A stretch of 64,000 nt of DNA from Caballeronia sp. SEWSISQ10-4 2 (GTDB lineage: Bacteria; Pseudomonadota; Gammaproteobacteria; Burkholderiales; Burkholderiaceae), in assembly GCF_030464885.1 (NCBI RefSeq), contig NZ_JALPRJ010000018.1:62001-126000 (forward strand). Direction: 5' to 3'. A program made the position numbers and the translations under genes. Positions 35,209 to 44,898 of this stretch are shown here, one piece after another (position 1 is the stretch's first letter; the number at the start of each line of letters is the position of its first letter). A model generated the notes under the pieces. That model had not been told where the DNA came from and did not search any database. It saw only the letters and a list, made by a program, of their open reading frames with translations.

Positions 35209-35733
35209 TCAGAAAGCAAATGGATCTCGGGTGATCTCATTGAAGCGATGCCAGGCGTCAAAGCGTGCAGCGAGTTGTTTGCGAAAGAGCGAGGCGCGCA
35301 GTAGATGTCGCTTGAGCGCGAAGTGTTGCTGGATCGGACCGAAGGTCGATAGGAAAGCCTGCGCGCGTTCAGGATCGCGGAAACCACGCATGCGTCGCTC
35401 ACGCTCGCGCGTAGGTTGATGACTGTTCTCGGCCCTGTTGTTGAGCCGCGCGCTGGCTTTGACGAAGACGTGCTTGACGTGGGCGAGCTCGGAAATCTCG
35501 GCTTTCGCCGCCGGATAGTTGCGCAGTTGGTCAGTCACGATCTTGCGCGGTGTCTCAGCACACGAGGCAAGCACGCGCTTGAAAAATCGCTTCGCTACAG
35601 CCTTGTCGCGGTGCTTCTGTAGCAGTATATCGAGCTCGGCACCGTACTGATCGACGGCGCGCCACAACAGGTAAGAAAACGCTTGCGCGAACGCGGCATC
35701 AAACCCGTACTTGCGAGAATCGGCTCGCCACAC
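35209..35733 (-). mobile_element. IS6-family transposase fragment
   Basis: The 174-codon frame contains LLWRAVDQYGAELDILLQKHRDKAVAKRFFKRVL, VTDQLRNYPAAKAE (the second DDE Asp) and the C-terminus RLNNRAENSHQPTRERERRMRGFRD (with Glu), typical of IS6-family transposases. Its first 25 residues do not fit the family and the N-terminal third with the helix-turn-helix and first catalytic Asp is missing, so it is truncated at about 35690. It is flanked by the group II intron remnant. Confidence 0.85.
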
Positions 35734-35929
35734 GGAAGTGGACTGGGTAAAATGCGTTGGTCAGTTGAGTAATCTATTGCCTGCCTTCACTCATTTCGAC
35801 GCTTGAAGATTCGCTACGAACGCTATGCTTATGTCCATGAGGCATTCCTATCTTTAGCTTGCGCATTGATTTGTTGCAGGCGTTTAAAATCCCAGCCAAC
35901 TAATTTTTCAACAGCCTCTGAGGGAAGAC

Positions 35930-36565
35930 ATGAAGCTTTTCGAATACCCGACAAGTTCGTCGTCGCTTCGCGTGCGCATTGCGCTTAACTTAAAGGGAAT
36001 TTCTTACGAGTCGATCTTCGTGGACCTTACGAAAGAGGGGGGTGAACATCGGCAACCAGCGTTTTTGTCGATTAATCCCCAGGCCCTGGTGCCGGTTATC
36101 GAATCCGACGGACGTCACATCGCGCAGTCGCTCGCGATACTGGAATTTCTGGAGGAGCGGTATCCATCGCCTTCGCTTCTACCCGATTCATCGCATGAGC
36201 GGGCGCATGTTCGCAGTCTAGTGCTGCACATTGCATGCGAGGTACATCCGTTATCCAGTAGGAAGACGCTGGCGCGACTGAGCGATGAGTTTTCACTCGA
36301 CGACATTCAGACCCGGCAATGGGCGCTTCACTACCTCGAGCAGGGCTTCGGCCAATTTGAAGCAGTTTTGGCCAGGAGCCGGCAAGCTGGGCCGTTTTGC
36401 CACGGTCACCTTCCGACCATCGCCGATTGTTTCCTGATCCCGCAGGTATATAACGCGCGCAAGATGGGGCTTGATATGGTGGGATTTCCACGCATCAATC
36501 GTATCTATTCCACTTGCCTCGAACTAGATGAGTTTAAACGCGCCATGAGGCCGTTTGCGGAATGA
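35930..36565 (+). CDS. maiA: Zeta-class GST / maleylacetoacetate isomerase
   Basis: A 211-residue glutathione-dependent isomerase family protein. N-terminal thioredoxin-like half has SSSSLRVRIALNLKG (the zeta-class serine motif) and LVPVIESDGRHIAQSLAILEFLEE; the C-terminal half is helical with TIADCFLIPQVYNAR. Such enzymes isomerise maleylacetoacetate or maleylpyruvate during tyrosine, homogentisate or gentisate breakdown. It is bounded by IS6 fragments on both sides, so it may have arrived as part of a transposed segment. No ring-cleavage dioxygenase adjoins it. Confidence 0.85.
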   Translation: MKLFEYPTSSSSLRVRIALNLKGISYESIFVDLTKEGGEHRQPAFLSINPQALVPVIESDGRHIAQSLAILEFLEERYPSPSLLPDSSHERAHVRSLVLHIACEVHPLSSRKTLARLSDEFSLDDIQTRQWALHYLEQGFGQFEAVLARSRQAGPFCHGHLPTIADCFLIPQVYNARKMGLDMVGFPRINRIYSTCLELDEFKRAMRPFAE

Positions 36566-36996
36566 TTATTAGTTGTAGATTCTTTTCGAAGTATCGCCAC
36601 TACTGCTCAAGTTCAACTACTGCTGCGCCGCATGGTCCCGACCATCGACCAAGACTATATATACTTGGCCTGGTCCAACCCATCGGCCCGACAATATCAC
36701 TTGTGAAAGTTTAGGCTAGACGCCTCGCATCGGTGCGGGCGAACGACATCACGTCATCCACCGCGACTGAGTTTGGCCAGTTCGGTCTTTCGAAGATGCG
36801 CTTCGTTTAAAGATTTCGTGTGGCCTTCGCGATCTCTTCGCAATGAATCGAACTCGCCTCCTGCGGGATAATTGCTGTCGATCGGCGATGCTTAGCTCAC
36901 TGCAAGATTTATCGCAACGCAGAACCGAGCAGAGTTTGGCGGACGGCCAAAGACATATCCAGTCAGAAAATCGCGCGACCTCCGTAGAGAACCTCG
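36566..36996. other. Gene-free stretch, likely IS-derived
   Basis: Between the isomerase gene and the IS6 tail at 36997. No open frame of interest on either strand and no clear promoter; probably decayed mobile DNA. Confidence 0.45.
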
Positions 36997-37137
36997 AAGT
37001 ATTTGAATAATCTCATCGAGCGGGACGATCGCAACGTCAAGTCTGGAACAAACATCTTGCTCGGCTTCGAGCGCTTCAGGAACGCAGCGATCACTTTAGC
37101 AGGCATTGAGTTGATGGATCGCATTCGCAAGGGGTAA
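36997..37137 (+). mobile_element. C-terminal tail of an IS6-family transposase
   Basis: The frame reads KYLNNLIERDDRNVKSG, then NILLGFERFRNAAITLAGI and ELMDRIRKG before a stop. This is the conserved end of IS26/IS6-type transposases (with the catalytic Glu). It is the end that is missing from the otherwise well-preserved IS6 transposase at 53589. It has no upstream part here. Confidence 0.7.
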
Positions 37138-37276
37138 TTCGACCATACCGGACTGCACTTCGAAGATAACACTACGCTTGCACTTTGGAATGCGATCCTC
37201 TCGGCTCAATGAGCCATCCTGTCAAAACCTGCTTCCTCGACTATTTCCACCATTTGAATTAGAGCTCTACTGGGAC

Positions 37277-38236
37277 TCATTGCAGTCGACGCATTTCCGT
37301 GACGGCGAAGTGCTCGAAAGGCATCGTATGCTCAATGCCTGGACGTAGCTGCGCTGGAGTTCTATCGATCGCCTGTCGGTATCGCGTTGGCGTCCACCCT
37401 GTGTTGGCGCGCATGAAGCGAGTGAAATGTGGTGGCGCGCTGAACCCCAGTTCGTAAGCGATATCGGCGATCTGTCGATTCGCATCGAGAAGCATTGCGA
37501 AGGCCATTTCGAGGCGCCGCATGTTGTAGAAAGCGCGGGGTGTCAATCCCGTAGCTTTGCGAAAGAAGGTGAAAAAGTGACGTTCAGAGATATCATACCG
37601 ATGCGCGATATCGCTGACCGCACGGAATACATTCATGTCGCCGAAGACCACGTTGTCGGCGTCTTCACGGATTCGTGCCTCCAACGCCTCTCTCGAGTGA
37701 GATGCAGGAACGACGGCCCGCACGGGTGCGGAGTTCAACGCAGCATTACCGATTGCCCCGAACACGGCCTGGACACCCTCTCTCACATTGATTGCACCAG
37801 GATCCGCTGCCATTAACTCCGATAGCAGGTACTTGGCTCCATCGCGAGCGTGCGAATCGAGCGCTATTATCGCATTTTGCGATGCATCAGATCTGCCAGG
37901 CAGCGTTGCCAAACCGGACGCAGCGCGCAGCGCACAAGAAGCTTTTATCAGTATGGAACCGGGTGAGGTATCTGTACTCACTGTCGAGCGGCCATGGGCG
38001 GGGAGGGCATAGAGCTGTCTGGGACGAATGAGGATTGCATCAAAGGTCTGCAGCCGGTACGGCTGGTCGTCGACGTGGACGTCGAGCGGCCGTACATCGA
38101 CATTAAGTAGCACCTGCTCGCAGTCCCTCGCATGATTGACAAACTCCGCATCGGGTGCGAGCAGTGAAATCCGGCCAAAGATACCGCCGTAATATCGCAG
38201 GTGCGGAGAATCGTAATGAGATGGGCTGTTGTGCAT
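37277..38236 (-). CDS. AraC-family transcriptional regulator
   Basis: A 319-residue regulator with a C-terminal double helix-turn-helix (ISERHFFTFFRKATGLTPRAFYNMRRLEMA and IADIAYELGFSAPPHFTRFMRANTGWTP), preceded by an AraC_binding_2-type N-terminal domain (MHNSPSHYDSP..., VNVDVRPLDVHVD). It faces the rhodanese-hydroxylase-transporter genes 300 bases away and probably regulates them. Confidence 0.9.
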   Translation of the reverse strand: MHNSPSHYDSPHLRYYGGIFGRISLLAPDAEFVNHARDCEQVLLNVDVRPLDVHVDDQPYRLQTFDAILIRPRQLYALPAHGRSTVSTDTSPGSILIKASCALRAASGLATLPGRSDASQNAIIALDSHARDGAKYLLSELMAADPGAINVREGVQAVFGAIGNAALNSAPVRAVVPASHSREALEARIREDADNVVFGDMNVFRAVSDIAHRYDISERHFFTFFRKATGLTPRAFYNMRRLEMAFAMLLDANRQIADIAYELGFSAPPHFTRFMRANTGWTPTRYRQAIDRTPAQLRPGIEHTMPFEHFAVTEMRRLQ

Positions 38237-38537
38237 GACAGGGTACTTTCAAGAAGGCCGCCGGATTTGCGCACCGGGATGCGGGATATTTTCTATGAAT
38301 CCCGTTCACCTGAGAATTGCGGCTAGCTAAAACGCTTAGACCGATTTCGTCTTTCGATATGACTGCGCTCTGCGCCTGTCGACGTCGCGCCATCAATATG
38401 CAGGAGGAAGATAACCATATCGGGTAATCGAATATGGCCTTCATTGCCTGCATTTAATTCTCATCGTGCAGTCGTGGGTAAGCCGGCCGGCGTGCCTGCG
38501 TCGGAGAATGGCTGGACCTCCTGGATTTGTCAACGCG
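38237..38537. promoter_or_regulatory. Divergent intergenic region, araC / rhodanese
   Basis: About 300 bases with no gene. An isolated AGGAGGAAG lies at 38401 but is followed by ATA rather than a start codon. No clear -35/-10 pair or operator stands out. It must hold both divergent promoters. Confidence 0.35.
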
Positions 38538-39383
38538 ATGCCATTTGCCAACACACAGCAGCTAAGCCCGTTCGTAAGGGCGGATACACTGATTGCGCAG
38601 CCCAAGGCCAACCGGCTCTTCGTGGACGTCCGCCTGGGCGATCCCGACGTGGAGCTCGAGCGCTTCCGGGACAGCCATATTCTTGGCGCCGTTCACGCGC
38701 AGATTCGCGACGTGTTTGCCGCGCCGGCTACAGCCCAAAGTGGAAACCTGCCGTTGCCCGACATCGACTCGCTTCGGAGCAGGCTGGCCGCCTGGGGAGT
38801 CGACGCGGAAACTGAGATCGTGCTGTATGGCTCTACTCCGGCGCTGGCAGCACGGGGTTGGTGGGTGTTGCGTTGGGCCGGCTTCGAATGCGTCTCGCTA
38901 CTCGACGGTGGCCTCAGGGCGTGGGTCGCCGCAGGCGGCGCCGTAGCGCGCGGAGATGCGCCACCGCCCCGTGCATCTGGCGGTCCAGCGCCAACGCTTA
39001 CTCCCGGCAATCTCGCCGACATCAACATCGCTGCCGTAAGTCGGCTGGAGTCAGGGACGATCCTGTTAGACGCGCGCGACGAAGCCGCCTACCAGGCTGG
39101 TCATATTCCCGGCGCGCGTAACCTGCCAGCTGTCTCACAGTGGACACCGACTGGCATGCTCCGTCAGAAGCAGGTCATCGCCAGCCAGTATGCCGAGGCC
39201 GGAATAGTTAAGGGCAGCACAGTCGTTGTCTACTGCGGCGGCGGCGTGCTGTCTGCTCTGTCATACGTAACGCTTGTCGAAGCGGGTATTTCGCCTCGCT
39301 TGTACGTTGGCTCATGGTCCGAATGGAACAAGCATCGGGAGCTTCGTTTGCTGCCGGCAGACCGGGGCCAGGATGAACACTGA
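38538..39383 (+). CDS. Tandem rhodanese (sulfurtransferase SseA-like)
   Basis: A 281-residue protein of two rhodanese domains. Only the C-terminal domain has the active Cys (C233 in VYCGGGVLSA); the N-terminal loop reads LYGSTPALAARG with no Cys, as usual for the family. CH2A and CH2B motifs DVRLGDPDVELERFRDSHILGA and DARDEAAYQAGHIPGA are present. ATG 38538 is my choice; ATG at 38508 or an earlier start is possible. It overlaps the flavin hydroxylase gene by 11 bases, so the two are coupled, which is uncommon and might mean sulfur chemistry or a detoxifying role. Confidence 0.8.
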   Translation: MPFANTQQLSPFVRADTLIAQPKANRLFVDVRLGDPDVELERFRDSHILGAVHAQIRDVFAAPATAQSGNLPLPDIDSLRSRLAAWGVDAETEIVLYGSTPALAARGWWVLRWAGFECVSLLDGGLRAWVAAGGAVARGDAPPPRASGGPAPTLTPGNLADINIAAVSRLESGTILLDARDEAAYQAGHIPGARNLPAVSQWTPTGMLRQKQVIASQYAEAGIVKGSTVVVYCGGGVLSALSYVTLVEAGISPRLYVGSWSEWNKHRELRLLPADRGQDEH

Positions 39384-41127
39384 CCTGCGGTACCGTGCCT
39401 CCAGCGACTACACTTCGTACGAGGTCGCCATCTGCGGAGGCGGTCCGGTCGGACTGGCTCTGGCCTACCTCTTGGGCCGCGAAGGTATTCGCGTCGTACT
39501 GCTTGAGAAGCGTTCGCATACCACGCACTTGCCGAAAGGGCAGTTCGTCCACGCGTCGACCGCCGAACTGTACCGTCAATGGGGTGTCTGGGAACAGCTC
39601 GAAGGAACAGGCTGGCCAGTCGCCGAATCTAACGGCCAGGGATTCTACGTGCGCGTGGCGCTCGGTCCGGTCGCCGAGGTACGTCAATCTCATGGCACAG
39701 AGGACGAGTACGCCGAGAAGTGGAGTGAGCTGTCGCCCGCGTACCCGCGAAAGATTCCCGCATCCGACTACGAAGCCGCTCTATACCGCAGGGCGGCGAC
39801 TTGGCCCTGCGTTTCGCTTCGATTCGGCACTGAAGTCGTGGACGCCAGCGAGGTCAACGACATCGTCCGTCTGTCCGTGCGCGAAGAGTCAGGCCGGGAA
39901 TATACGATCGGGGCCCGGTATCTGGTTGCCTGCGACGGCGCGCGTAGCTTCGTGCGCAGTCGGCTCGGGCGTGGGGAAGACCATGGGCCAACCTTCGGGA
40001 ACCAGATTTTGACCGAGTTCCAGGCTGAACTGGACGACTCACTAGGACGTGACGGGTTCTTCCACTCCTTCGTTCTCGATCAGCGTTACGCGGGCTGGTT
40101 TGGCAGCCAGCATCCCTCTACGGGACTTTGGCGCTACAGCTTTCGGCACGACGAAGAAACTCTGCCGGATCCTGCCGACGTACTTGCTCGAATCCGCGGT
40201 GCGCTTGGTATGCCGGATCTTGCAGTCAGGGTCGTCAATACCTATCGGTTCGACTACACCACCGGACTGCTGCGCACCTGGAGGCAAAACCGGGTGTTCT
40301 TTGCCGGCGACGCAGCGCACTGGCATTCGCCTTGGGGAGGGTACGGGGCAAACATCGGCGTCCAGGACGCCAATAATCTTGCCTGGAAACTCGCTCTCGT
40401 TATACGGGAGCGTGCATCATCAAGACTGCTGGATACCTACGAGGCCGAGCGGAAACCGAAGGCACAACTTGCCGTCAAGGCTGCCACCTACAACTCGCTT
40501 AATTTTCAGGCACTCGTCGCTGCGACGCTAATCGGAGAGCCGGAGGCGAGTTGGTCCGGCAAGCTAAGCGAACAGGCCCTCGCGTTTCTGCGTGATGGCG
40601 CCGCACGGCACGGCGCCAATAGCGTCCTCCACACCGGCTTCCAGTTCGGCACCACCTACGAGTCCAGCGCCATCATTCGCGACGGCGCAGTCCCGCCAGG
40701 CGCCACCCTCGCGCACTACGAGGAAAGTACAGTGCCTGGTGTGCGTGCACCGCACGTGTGGTTGCGCGATCGTGCAGGTCACGTCCTGTCGACCGTCGAC
40801 CTGGCGGGGGCGGCGTTCCTGCTTCTGGTGCAACACAACGTCCAGCATTGGAACGAGGCCGTCGCTGACATTGCCGGGACATTTTCGGTAGCAGTGAAAA
40901 TGGTCGCGATCGGTCCTGAGGGCGAGTACACCGCCGTCGACGAACCAAAATTCAGCCGGCTCTATTCGCTCGACCGCGGCACCGCGATCCTCGTCCGTCC
41001 CGACGGCTTCGTGGCCCGCCGACTCCAGTTACCGGCAACCGGCCGTGCAGCGACCACGGACCCGGAAGATTGGCTGCGTGCCACCTTTCAGAAGATTCTT
41101 TGCCTCGATGGGGCTACAGACCCCTGA
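39373..41127 (+). CDS. Class A flavoprotein aromatic hydroxylase
   Basis: A 584-residue FAD monooxygenase of the PheA/TfdB/MhpA group. FAD motif ICGGGPVGLALAYLLGREG (about 20-38), DG motif ACDGARSFVRSRLG (about 195), and GD motif FAGDAAHWHSPWGGYGANIG (about 314). The C-terminal 180 residues form the thioredoxin-like extension of phenol hydroxylases (TAILVRPDGFVARR). It hydroxylates a phenolic ring using NAD(P)H and O2. ATG 39373 lies inside the rhodanese stop region. It is followed by a transporter. Confidence 0.9.
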   Translation: MNTDLRYRASSDYTSYEVAICGGGPVGLALAYLLGREGIRVVLLEKRSHTTHLPKGQFVHASTAELYRQWGVWEQLEGTGWPVAESNGQGFYVRVALGPVAEVRQSHGTEDEYAEKWSELSPAYPRKIPASDYEAALYRRAATWPCVSLRFGTEVVDASEVNDIVRLSVREESGREYTIGARYLVACDGARSFVRSRLGRGEDHGPTFGNQILTEFQAELDDSLGRDGFFHSFVLDQRYAGWFGSQHPSTGLWRYSFRHDEETLPDPADVLARIRGALGMPDLAVRVVNTYRFDYTTGLLRTWRQNRVFFAGDAAHWHSPWGGYGANIGVQDANNLAWKLALVIRERASSRLLDTYEAERKPKAQLAVKAATYNSLNFQALVAATLIGEPEASWSGKLSEQALAFLRDGAARHGANSVLHTGFQFGTTYESSAIIRDGAVPPGATLAHYEESTVPGVRAPHVWLRDRAGHVLSTVDLAGAAFLLLVQHNVQHWNEAVADIAGTFSVAVKMVAIGPEGEYTAVDEPKFSRLYSLDRGTAILVRPDGFVARRLQLPATGRAATTDPEDWLRATFQKILCLDGATDP

Positions 41128-41304
41128 CAGTACCTGGCCAACTGGATTCCCGACGCGCTCGCGTAGCCACCGCTGATCGTCGGGTCGATCAAAATTGTCT
41201 GGATATTCACGATACGCAGATCGACGTTGCGAGTTGGAGACTAGTCGCCGGGGGCGAAAGCATTTTTCGGCAAGTAATCGAAATTTATACAAGAAGCAGA
41301 CGAT

Positions 41305-42675
41305 ATGCAGACCAGTAACGATGCCATGACGTCGTCAACCCAGGATTTTCCGATGAACAGTGCAGTTGATATTGATGTTGAAGCTGTGCAGGAAGCCAAC
41401 GTTACCCGCAAGGTGGGACGACGACTGATGTGGTTTCTCGTAGCACTATATTTCTGTGCAATCATGGATCGCGGCAACATCTCATTTGCGGCCCTATCGA
41501 TGAATCGCGACATTGGGCTCTCGTCACAGATGTTCGGGTTCGGGGTGGGCATCATGTTTGCCGCCTACGCGCTCTTCGAAGTGCCGAGTAACCTGTTACT
41601 TGCCCGAATCGGAGCACGTGCCACGCTGACGCGCATCGCGATCCTGTGGGGACTGGCAACCATGCTAATGGCGTGCGCGACCGGTCCATTGAGCTTCTAT
41701 GCCCTTCGTGCACTACTTGGAGTAGCCGAAGCCGGTTTTCTTCCTGGTGTCATGCTTTATCTTAGTTACTGGTTCCCAAGGAAATATCGGGCGAGATATA
41801 ACGCGACATTTAACCTGGCCATTCCCATCTCATATATAGCGTCGGCGCTTATCTCAGGTGCGATCCTGATGATGGACGGCGTAGCCGGTCTGGCGGGCTG
41901 GAAATGGTTGTTTATCCTGGAGGGCCTCCCGCCCATCGCGCTTGGCATATTTGGTTTTTTCTATTTGACGGATCGGCCTTCCGAGGCAGGCTGGCTGACG
42001 ATTGATGAGCGCGAGGTACTCGAGCAGGCACTGGAGCGCGATTCAAGAGATGGTATAGCAATCAAGTCTTCAGGTCTGTTGCGTACATTGAGAAATCCGG
42101 TAGTACTCGCTTTAGGTCTTTGCAACACTGCCCTCTATTGCGGATTGACCTCACCGCCGTATTGGCTCCCGCAGATTGTCCACGGATTCAGGCTGGTGCC
42201 AACGCAGATCGGTATCCTCACATCGATTCCACCGCTGGTAGGCCTCATCGGCATGCTGCTGCTCAGCAGATGGTCCGATCGTCGTGGCAGTCGGTTCGTT
42301 CACGCATCGGTAACGTTCGCAATCGCCGGGGCGGGGTTCCTTGTCACGGCGCTGTCCACATCATTGGCTGGGATCATCATTGGATTCAGCATTGCTAACA
42401 TCGGCATTTACGCCACTCAGGCAATTTTCTGGACAATCCCGCAGTCGTTCCTGCATCGGAATATCGCACCAGGCGCGATGGGCCTGATCGGTATGATGGG
42501 CTCCATTGGCGGTGCGTTGATGCCTATCACTATTGGACGGTTAAAGGACCTCACGCATTCGTTCTCGTCAGGCTTCGTTCTGGTGGTCGGCGTACTCTTC
42601 ATCGCTTCCATAATGATCGCAAGCGTGCCCATACGCTGGAAGTCAGCGCGGTCATCGACCTGTTCTGCACGCTAG
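41305..42675 (+). CDS. MFS transporter, anion:cation symporter (ACS) type
   Basis: A 456-residue, 12-span transporter of the ACS/phthalate permease group: NISFAALSMNRDIGLSSQMFGFG, EVPSNLLLARIGAR, GVAEAGFLPGVMLYLSYWFP and YRARYNATF are its recognisable signatures. It lies 177 bases after the hydroxylase; probably imports the same aromatic acid. It is followed by a LysR gene in the same direction. Confidence 0.9.
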   Translation: MQTSNDAMTSSTQDFPMNSAVDIDVEAVQEANVTRKVGRRLMWFLVALYFCAIMDRGNISFAALSMNRDIGLSSQMFGFGVGIMFAAYALFEVPSNLLLARIGARATLTRIAILWGLATMLMACATGPLSFYALRALLGVAEAGFLPGVMLYLSYWFPRKYRARYNATFNLAIPISYIASALISGAILMMDGVAGLAGWKWLFILEGLPPIALGIFGFFYLTDRPSEAGWLTIDEREVLEQALERDSRDGIAIKSSGLLRTLRNPVVLALGLCNTALYCGLTSPPYWLPQIVHGFRLVPTQIGILTSIPPLVGLIGMLLLSRWSDRRGSRFVHASVTFAIAGAGFLVTALSTSLAGIIIGFSIANIGIYATQAIFWTIPQSFLHRNIAPGAMGLIGMMGSIGGALMPITIGRLKDLTHSFSSGFVLVVGVLFIASIMIASVPIRWKSARSSTCSAR

Positions 42676-42813
42676 CGGCCATCGCCCGCTGACCAAACAA
42701 GCTCGGACGATGATTCTCGGAGATGCGTTTGCTGAGTCTTGCTCACGTTGCAGAATCCGCATCAATCCGATAGCCTTGCTTAGGTTCGTTCGCCCTGACA
42801 AAAGGTTGGCCTC

Positions 42814-43713
42814 GTGAAGGACATTCTCTCCCTGAAACTGTACACGCGTGTCGCGCGGCTTGGCAGCTTCTCGGCTGCGGCGCGGGAGTACGGGCTCTCG
42901 CAATCTCAGGTTTCCCGGATCATCGCCGATCTCGAAAGCGATTTGGGGGCCCGTCTGCTCACGCGCTCAACTCGCGCGGTCGTGATGACGGACGCCGGCG
43001 TCGAATTTCTCTCCCGGCTCGACCCTATCCTCATCTCGCTCGATGAGGCCGAACACAGCGCGCGTGGAGGCGGTGAGCTGCGCGGCATACTGAGGATGAG
43101 CATGCCGAGTAGCGTGGCGATCCGTGAAGTCATCCCGCGCTTGGCCCCATTCGTTGACCTGCACCCGGAGCTCCGAGTGCAGGTTTTGCTGGGCGATCGC
43201 CCACAGGATCTCGTCAAGGACGCGGTCGACGTGGCTATCCGGCTTGGACGACTGGTCGACTCGAGTGCAACGGCGTCGATGATTACCAAAATAGCGCGCG
43301 TAATCGTTGCCTCACGCACCTACATCGAACGCAACGGTGCGCCCGCCACGCCCGAGGAACTGACGCACCATCGTATCGTCGGCGGCCCCGCGTCGGTGGT
43401 CCCCACCGCGTGGAAGTTCAAGCGCGGGGTCGACGAGATCGTCATTGATCTCGAACCGCACTTTCTGACCGACGAAAACGAAGGTTCCGTGGCGGCAGCA
43501 GCAGCGGGCCTTGGCATTACCACGACGAGCGAGTGGGCGTGTCGCCGCGAACTGAAAGATGGATCGCTCGTCAGGCTGCTGGTGGACTGGAAAACGGTTG
43601 ACATCCCGGTTCACGCCTACTTCCCCATGGGCCTTGCAACGCGGGCCGCAGGCCGAGCGGTCGTAGAACACCTCACCGCCGGTTTTCAGCGCGACGAGCG
43701 CTTTTCTGTCTGA
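42814..43713 (+). CDS. LysR-family transcriptional regulator
   Basis: A 299-residue LysR regulator: winged helix in residues 4-62 (LGSFSAAAREYGLSQSQVSRIIADLE) and co-inducer domain from about 90 to the end. GTG start after AAGG. It is upstream of a quinone oxidoreductase, OYE and SDR block in the same orientation and may control it. A perfect 12-bp palindrome CCGAGTACTCGG directly follows its stop (43714-43725). Confidence 0.9.
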   Translation: MKDILSLKLYTRVARLGSFSAAAREYGLSQSQVSRIIADLESDLGARLLTRSTRAVVMTDAGVEFLSRLDPILISLDEAEHSARGGGELRGILRMSMPSSVAIREVIPRLAPFVDLHPELRVQVLLGDRPQDLVKDAVDVAIRLGRLVDSSATASMITKIARVIVASRTYIERNGAPATPEELTHHRIVGGPASVVPTAWKFKRGVDEIVIDLEPHFLTDENEGSVAAAAAGLGITTTSEWACRRELKDGSLVRLLVDWKTVDIPVHAYFPMGLATRAAGRAVVEHLTAGFQRDERFSV

Positions 43714-43885
43714 CCGAGTACTCGGGTCGCGCCGTTTCATTGGTGGCCAAGGCTCCAGGCACGAGCGTCTCGTTGCCTATGCATCCCATACATAAGAGAT
43801 AGCAGAACCGCGTGGCTACCCCTCGCGCTGGATCATCGTTATCTTTTGCTTCACCACGCAACCCGCGAAGTGAAGGGAAAAGACG

Positions 43886-44875
43886 ATGATCCGTTCTGTG
43901 CGTATCCATGAGTTTGGCAATGCCGACGTACTGCAGATTGAAAGCGTTGCGACGGCTCAACCCGGGGCAGGCGAGGTGCGTTTGCGCATTCACGCCATTG
44001 GCCTGAATCGAACCGAGCTGACGCTGCGCTCGGGCCGCAGCCCTGTCAAGCCGACGCTGCCGAGCGGTCTCGGCTTCGAAGCGGCGGGTGTGATCGAAGA
44101 GCTTGGGCCGGATGTCTCCGGATTCGCCGTTGGCGATCGCGTGGCGCTGGTGCCCGCGTATGGCGCTGCGGAATACGCGCTCTACGGCGAGGTGTCGCTG
44201 GCACCGTCACGCTCGCTGGTCGCGGTTCAGGATGGCGTTAGTTTCGTCGAAGCGGCTGCAACATGGGCGGCCTTTGGAACCGCCTGGGCCGGATTGATTG
44301 CGATTGGCAATCTTGCTGCCGGACAGACGGTGCTGATCTCAGCTGCATCGAGCAGTGTAGGCCTTGCTGCTATTCAAATCGCCAATCGCGTCGGCGCGCG
44401 TCCGGTCGCATTGACCCGGTCGCGGGCCAAGATCGACGAATTGCTAGGACATGGCGCCGCAGCCGCCATATCTACCGACGAGCAGGACGTGGTCGCCGAA
44501 GTCAAGCGCCTGACTGACGGCCGAGGTGCCGATCTCGTCTTCGATCCGGTGGGCGGCCCCGGCTTCGCTCACCTCGCGCGGGCGACCGCCAACGGCGGCA
44601 CGCTGATTCTCTACGGCGCGCTCGCCACCGATCCCACCGTTGTGCCGCCGTTCGACATCCTGGCGCGCGACCTGACTATCCGTGGGCTCGCTCTTCCAGC
44701 CCGAACGCGCGACGACGCGCAGCTGACGGCACTTAAACGTTTTGTCGGCGAGGGCATCGCCGACGGCACGCTGCGTCCCACAATCGCCCGCACTTTCGTT
44801 TTCGACGAGATCGCCGCCGCCCACCGTTTCATCGAAGCGGGCGAGCAAGTCGGTAAGGTCGTCGTGACGGTTTGA
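43886..44875 (+). CDS. Zinc-independent quinone oxidoreductase (MDR family)
   Basis: A 329-residue medium-chain reductase: MIRSVRIHEFGNADVLQIE, GLGFEAAGVIEELG, and a NAD(P)-binding LISAASSSVGLAAIQIANRVG. No structural or catalytic zinc Cys set is visible, so it belongs to the quinone oxidoreductase branch. It overlaps the OYE pseudogene region by 4 bases upstream of that gene's own start. Confidence 0.88.
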   Translation: MIRSVRIHEFGNADVLQIESVATAQPGAGEVRLRIHAIGLNRTELTLRSGRSPVKPTLPSGLGFEAAGVIEELGPDVSGFAVGDRVALVPAYGAAEYALYGEVSLAPSRSLVAVQDGVSFVEAAATWAAFGTAWAGLIAIGNLAAGQTVLISAASSSVGLAAIQIANRVGARPVALTRSRAKIDELLGHGAAAAISTDEQDVVAEVKRLTDGRGADLVFDPVGGPGFAHLARATANGGTLILYGALATDPTVVPPFDILARDLTIRGLALPARTRDDAQLTALKRFVGEGIADGTLRPTIARTFVFDEIAAAHRFIEAGEQVGKVVVTV

Positions 44876-44898
44876 TCAACCAATTCGAGACCCAGAGC

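Noticed and set aside
34778..35419. 213-codon plus-strand frame
   Set aside because: It passes through the intron maturase relic and then antisense to the IS6 fragment; only a part of it is coding relic.
36566..36996. Intact gene between the isomerase and the AraC regulator
   Set aside because: Only short frames without product; the one recognisable piece is the IS6 tail at 36997.
43714..43725. Palindrome CCGAGTACTCGG as a terminator
   Set aside because: Stem of 12 bases without loop or T-run; cannot form a useful terminator, and a 12-bp palindrome alone is weak evidence for an operator.
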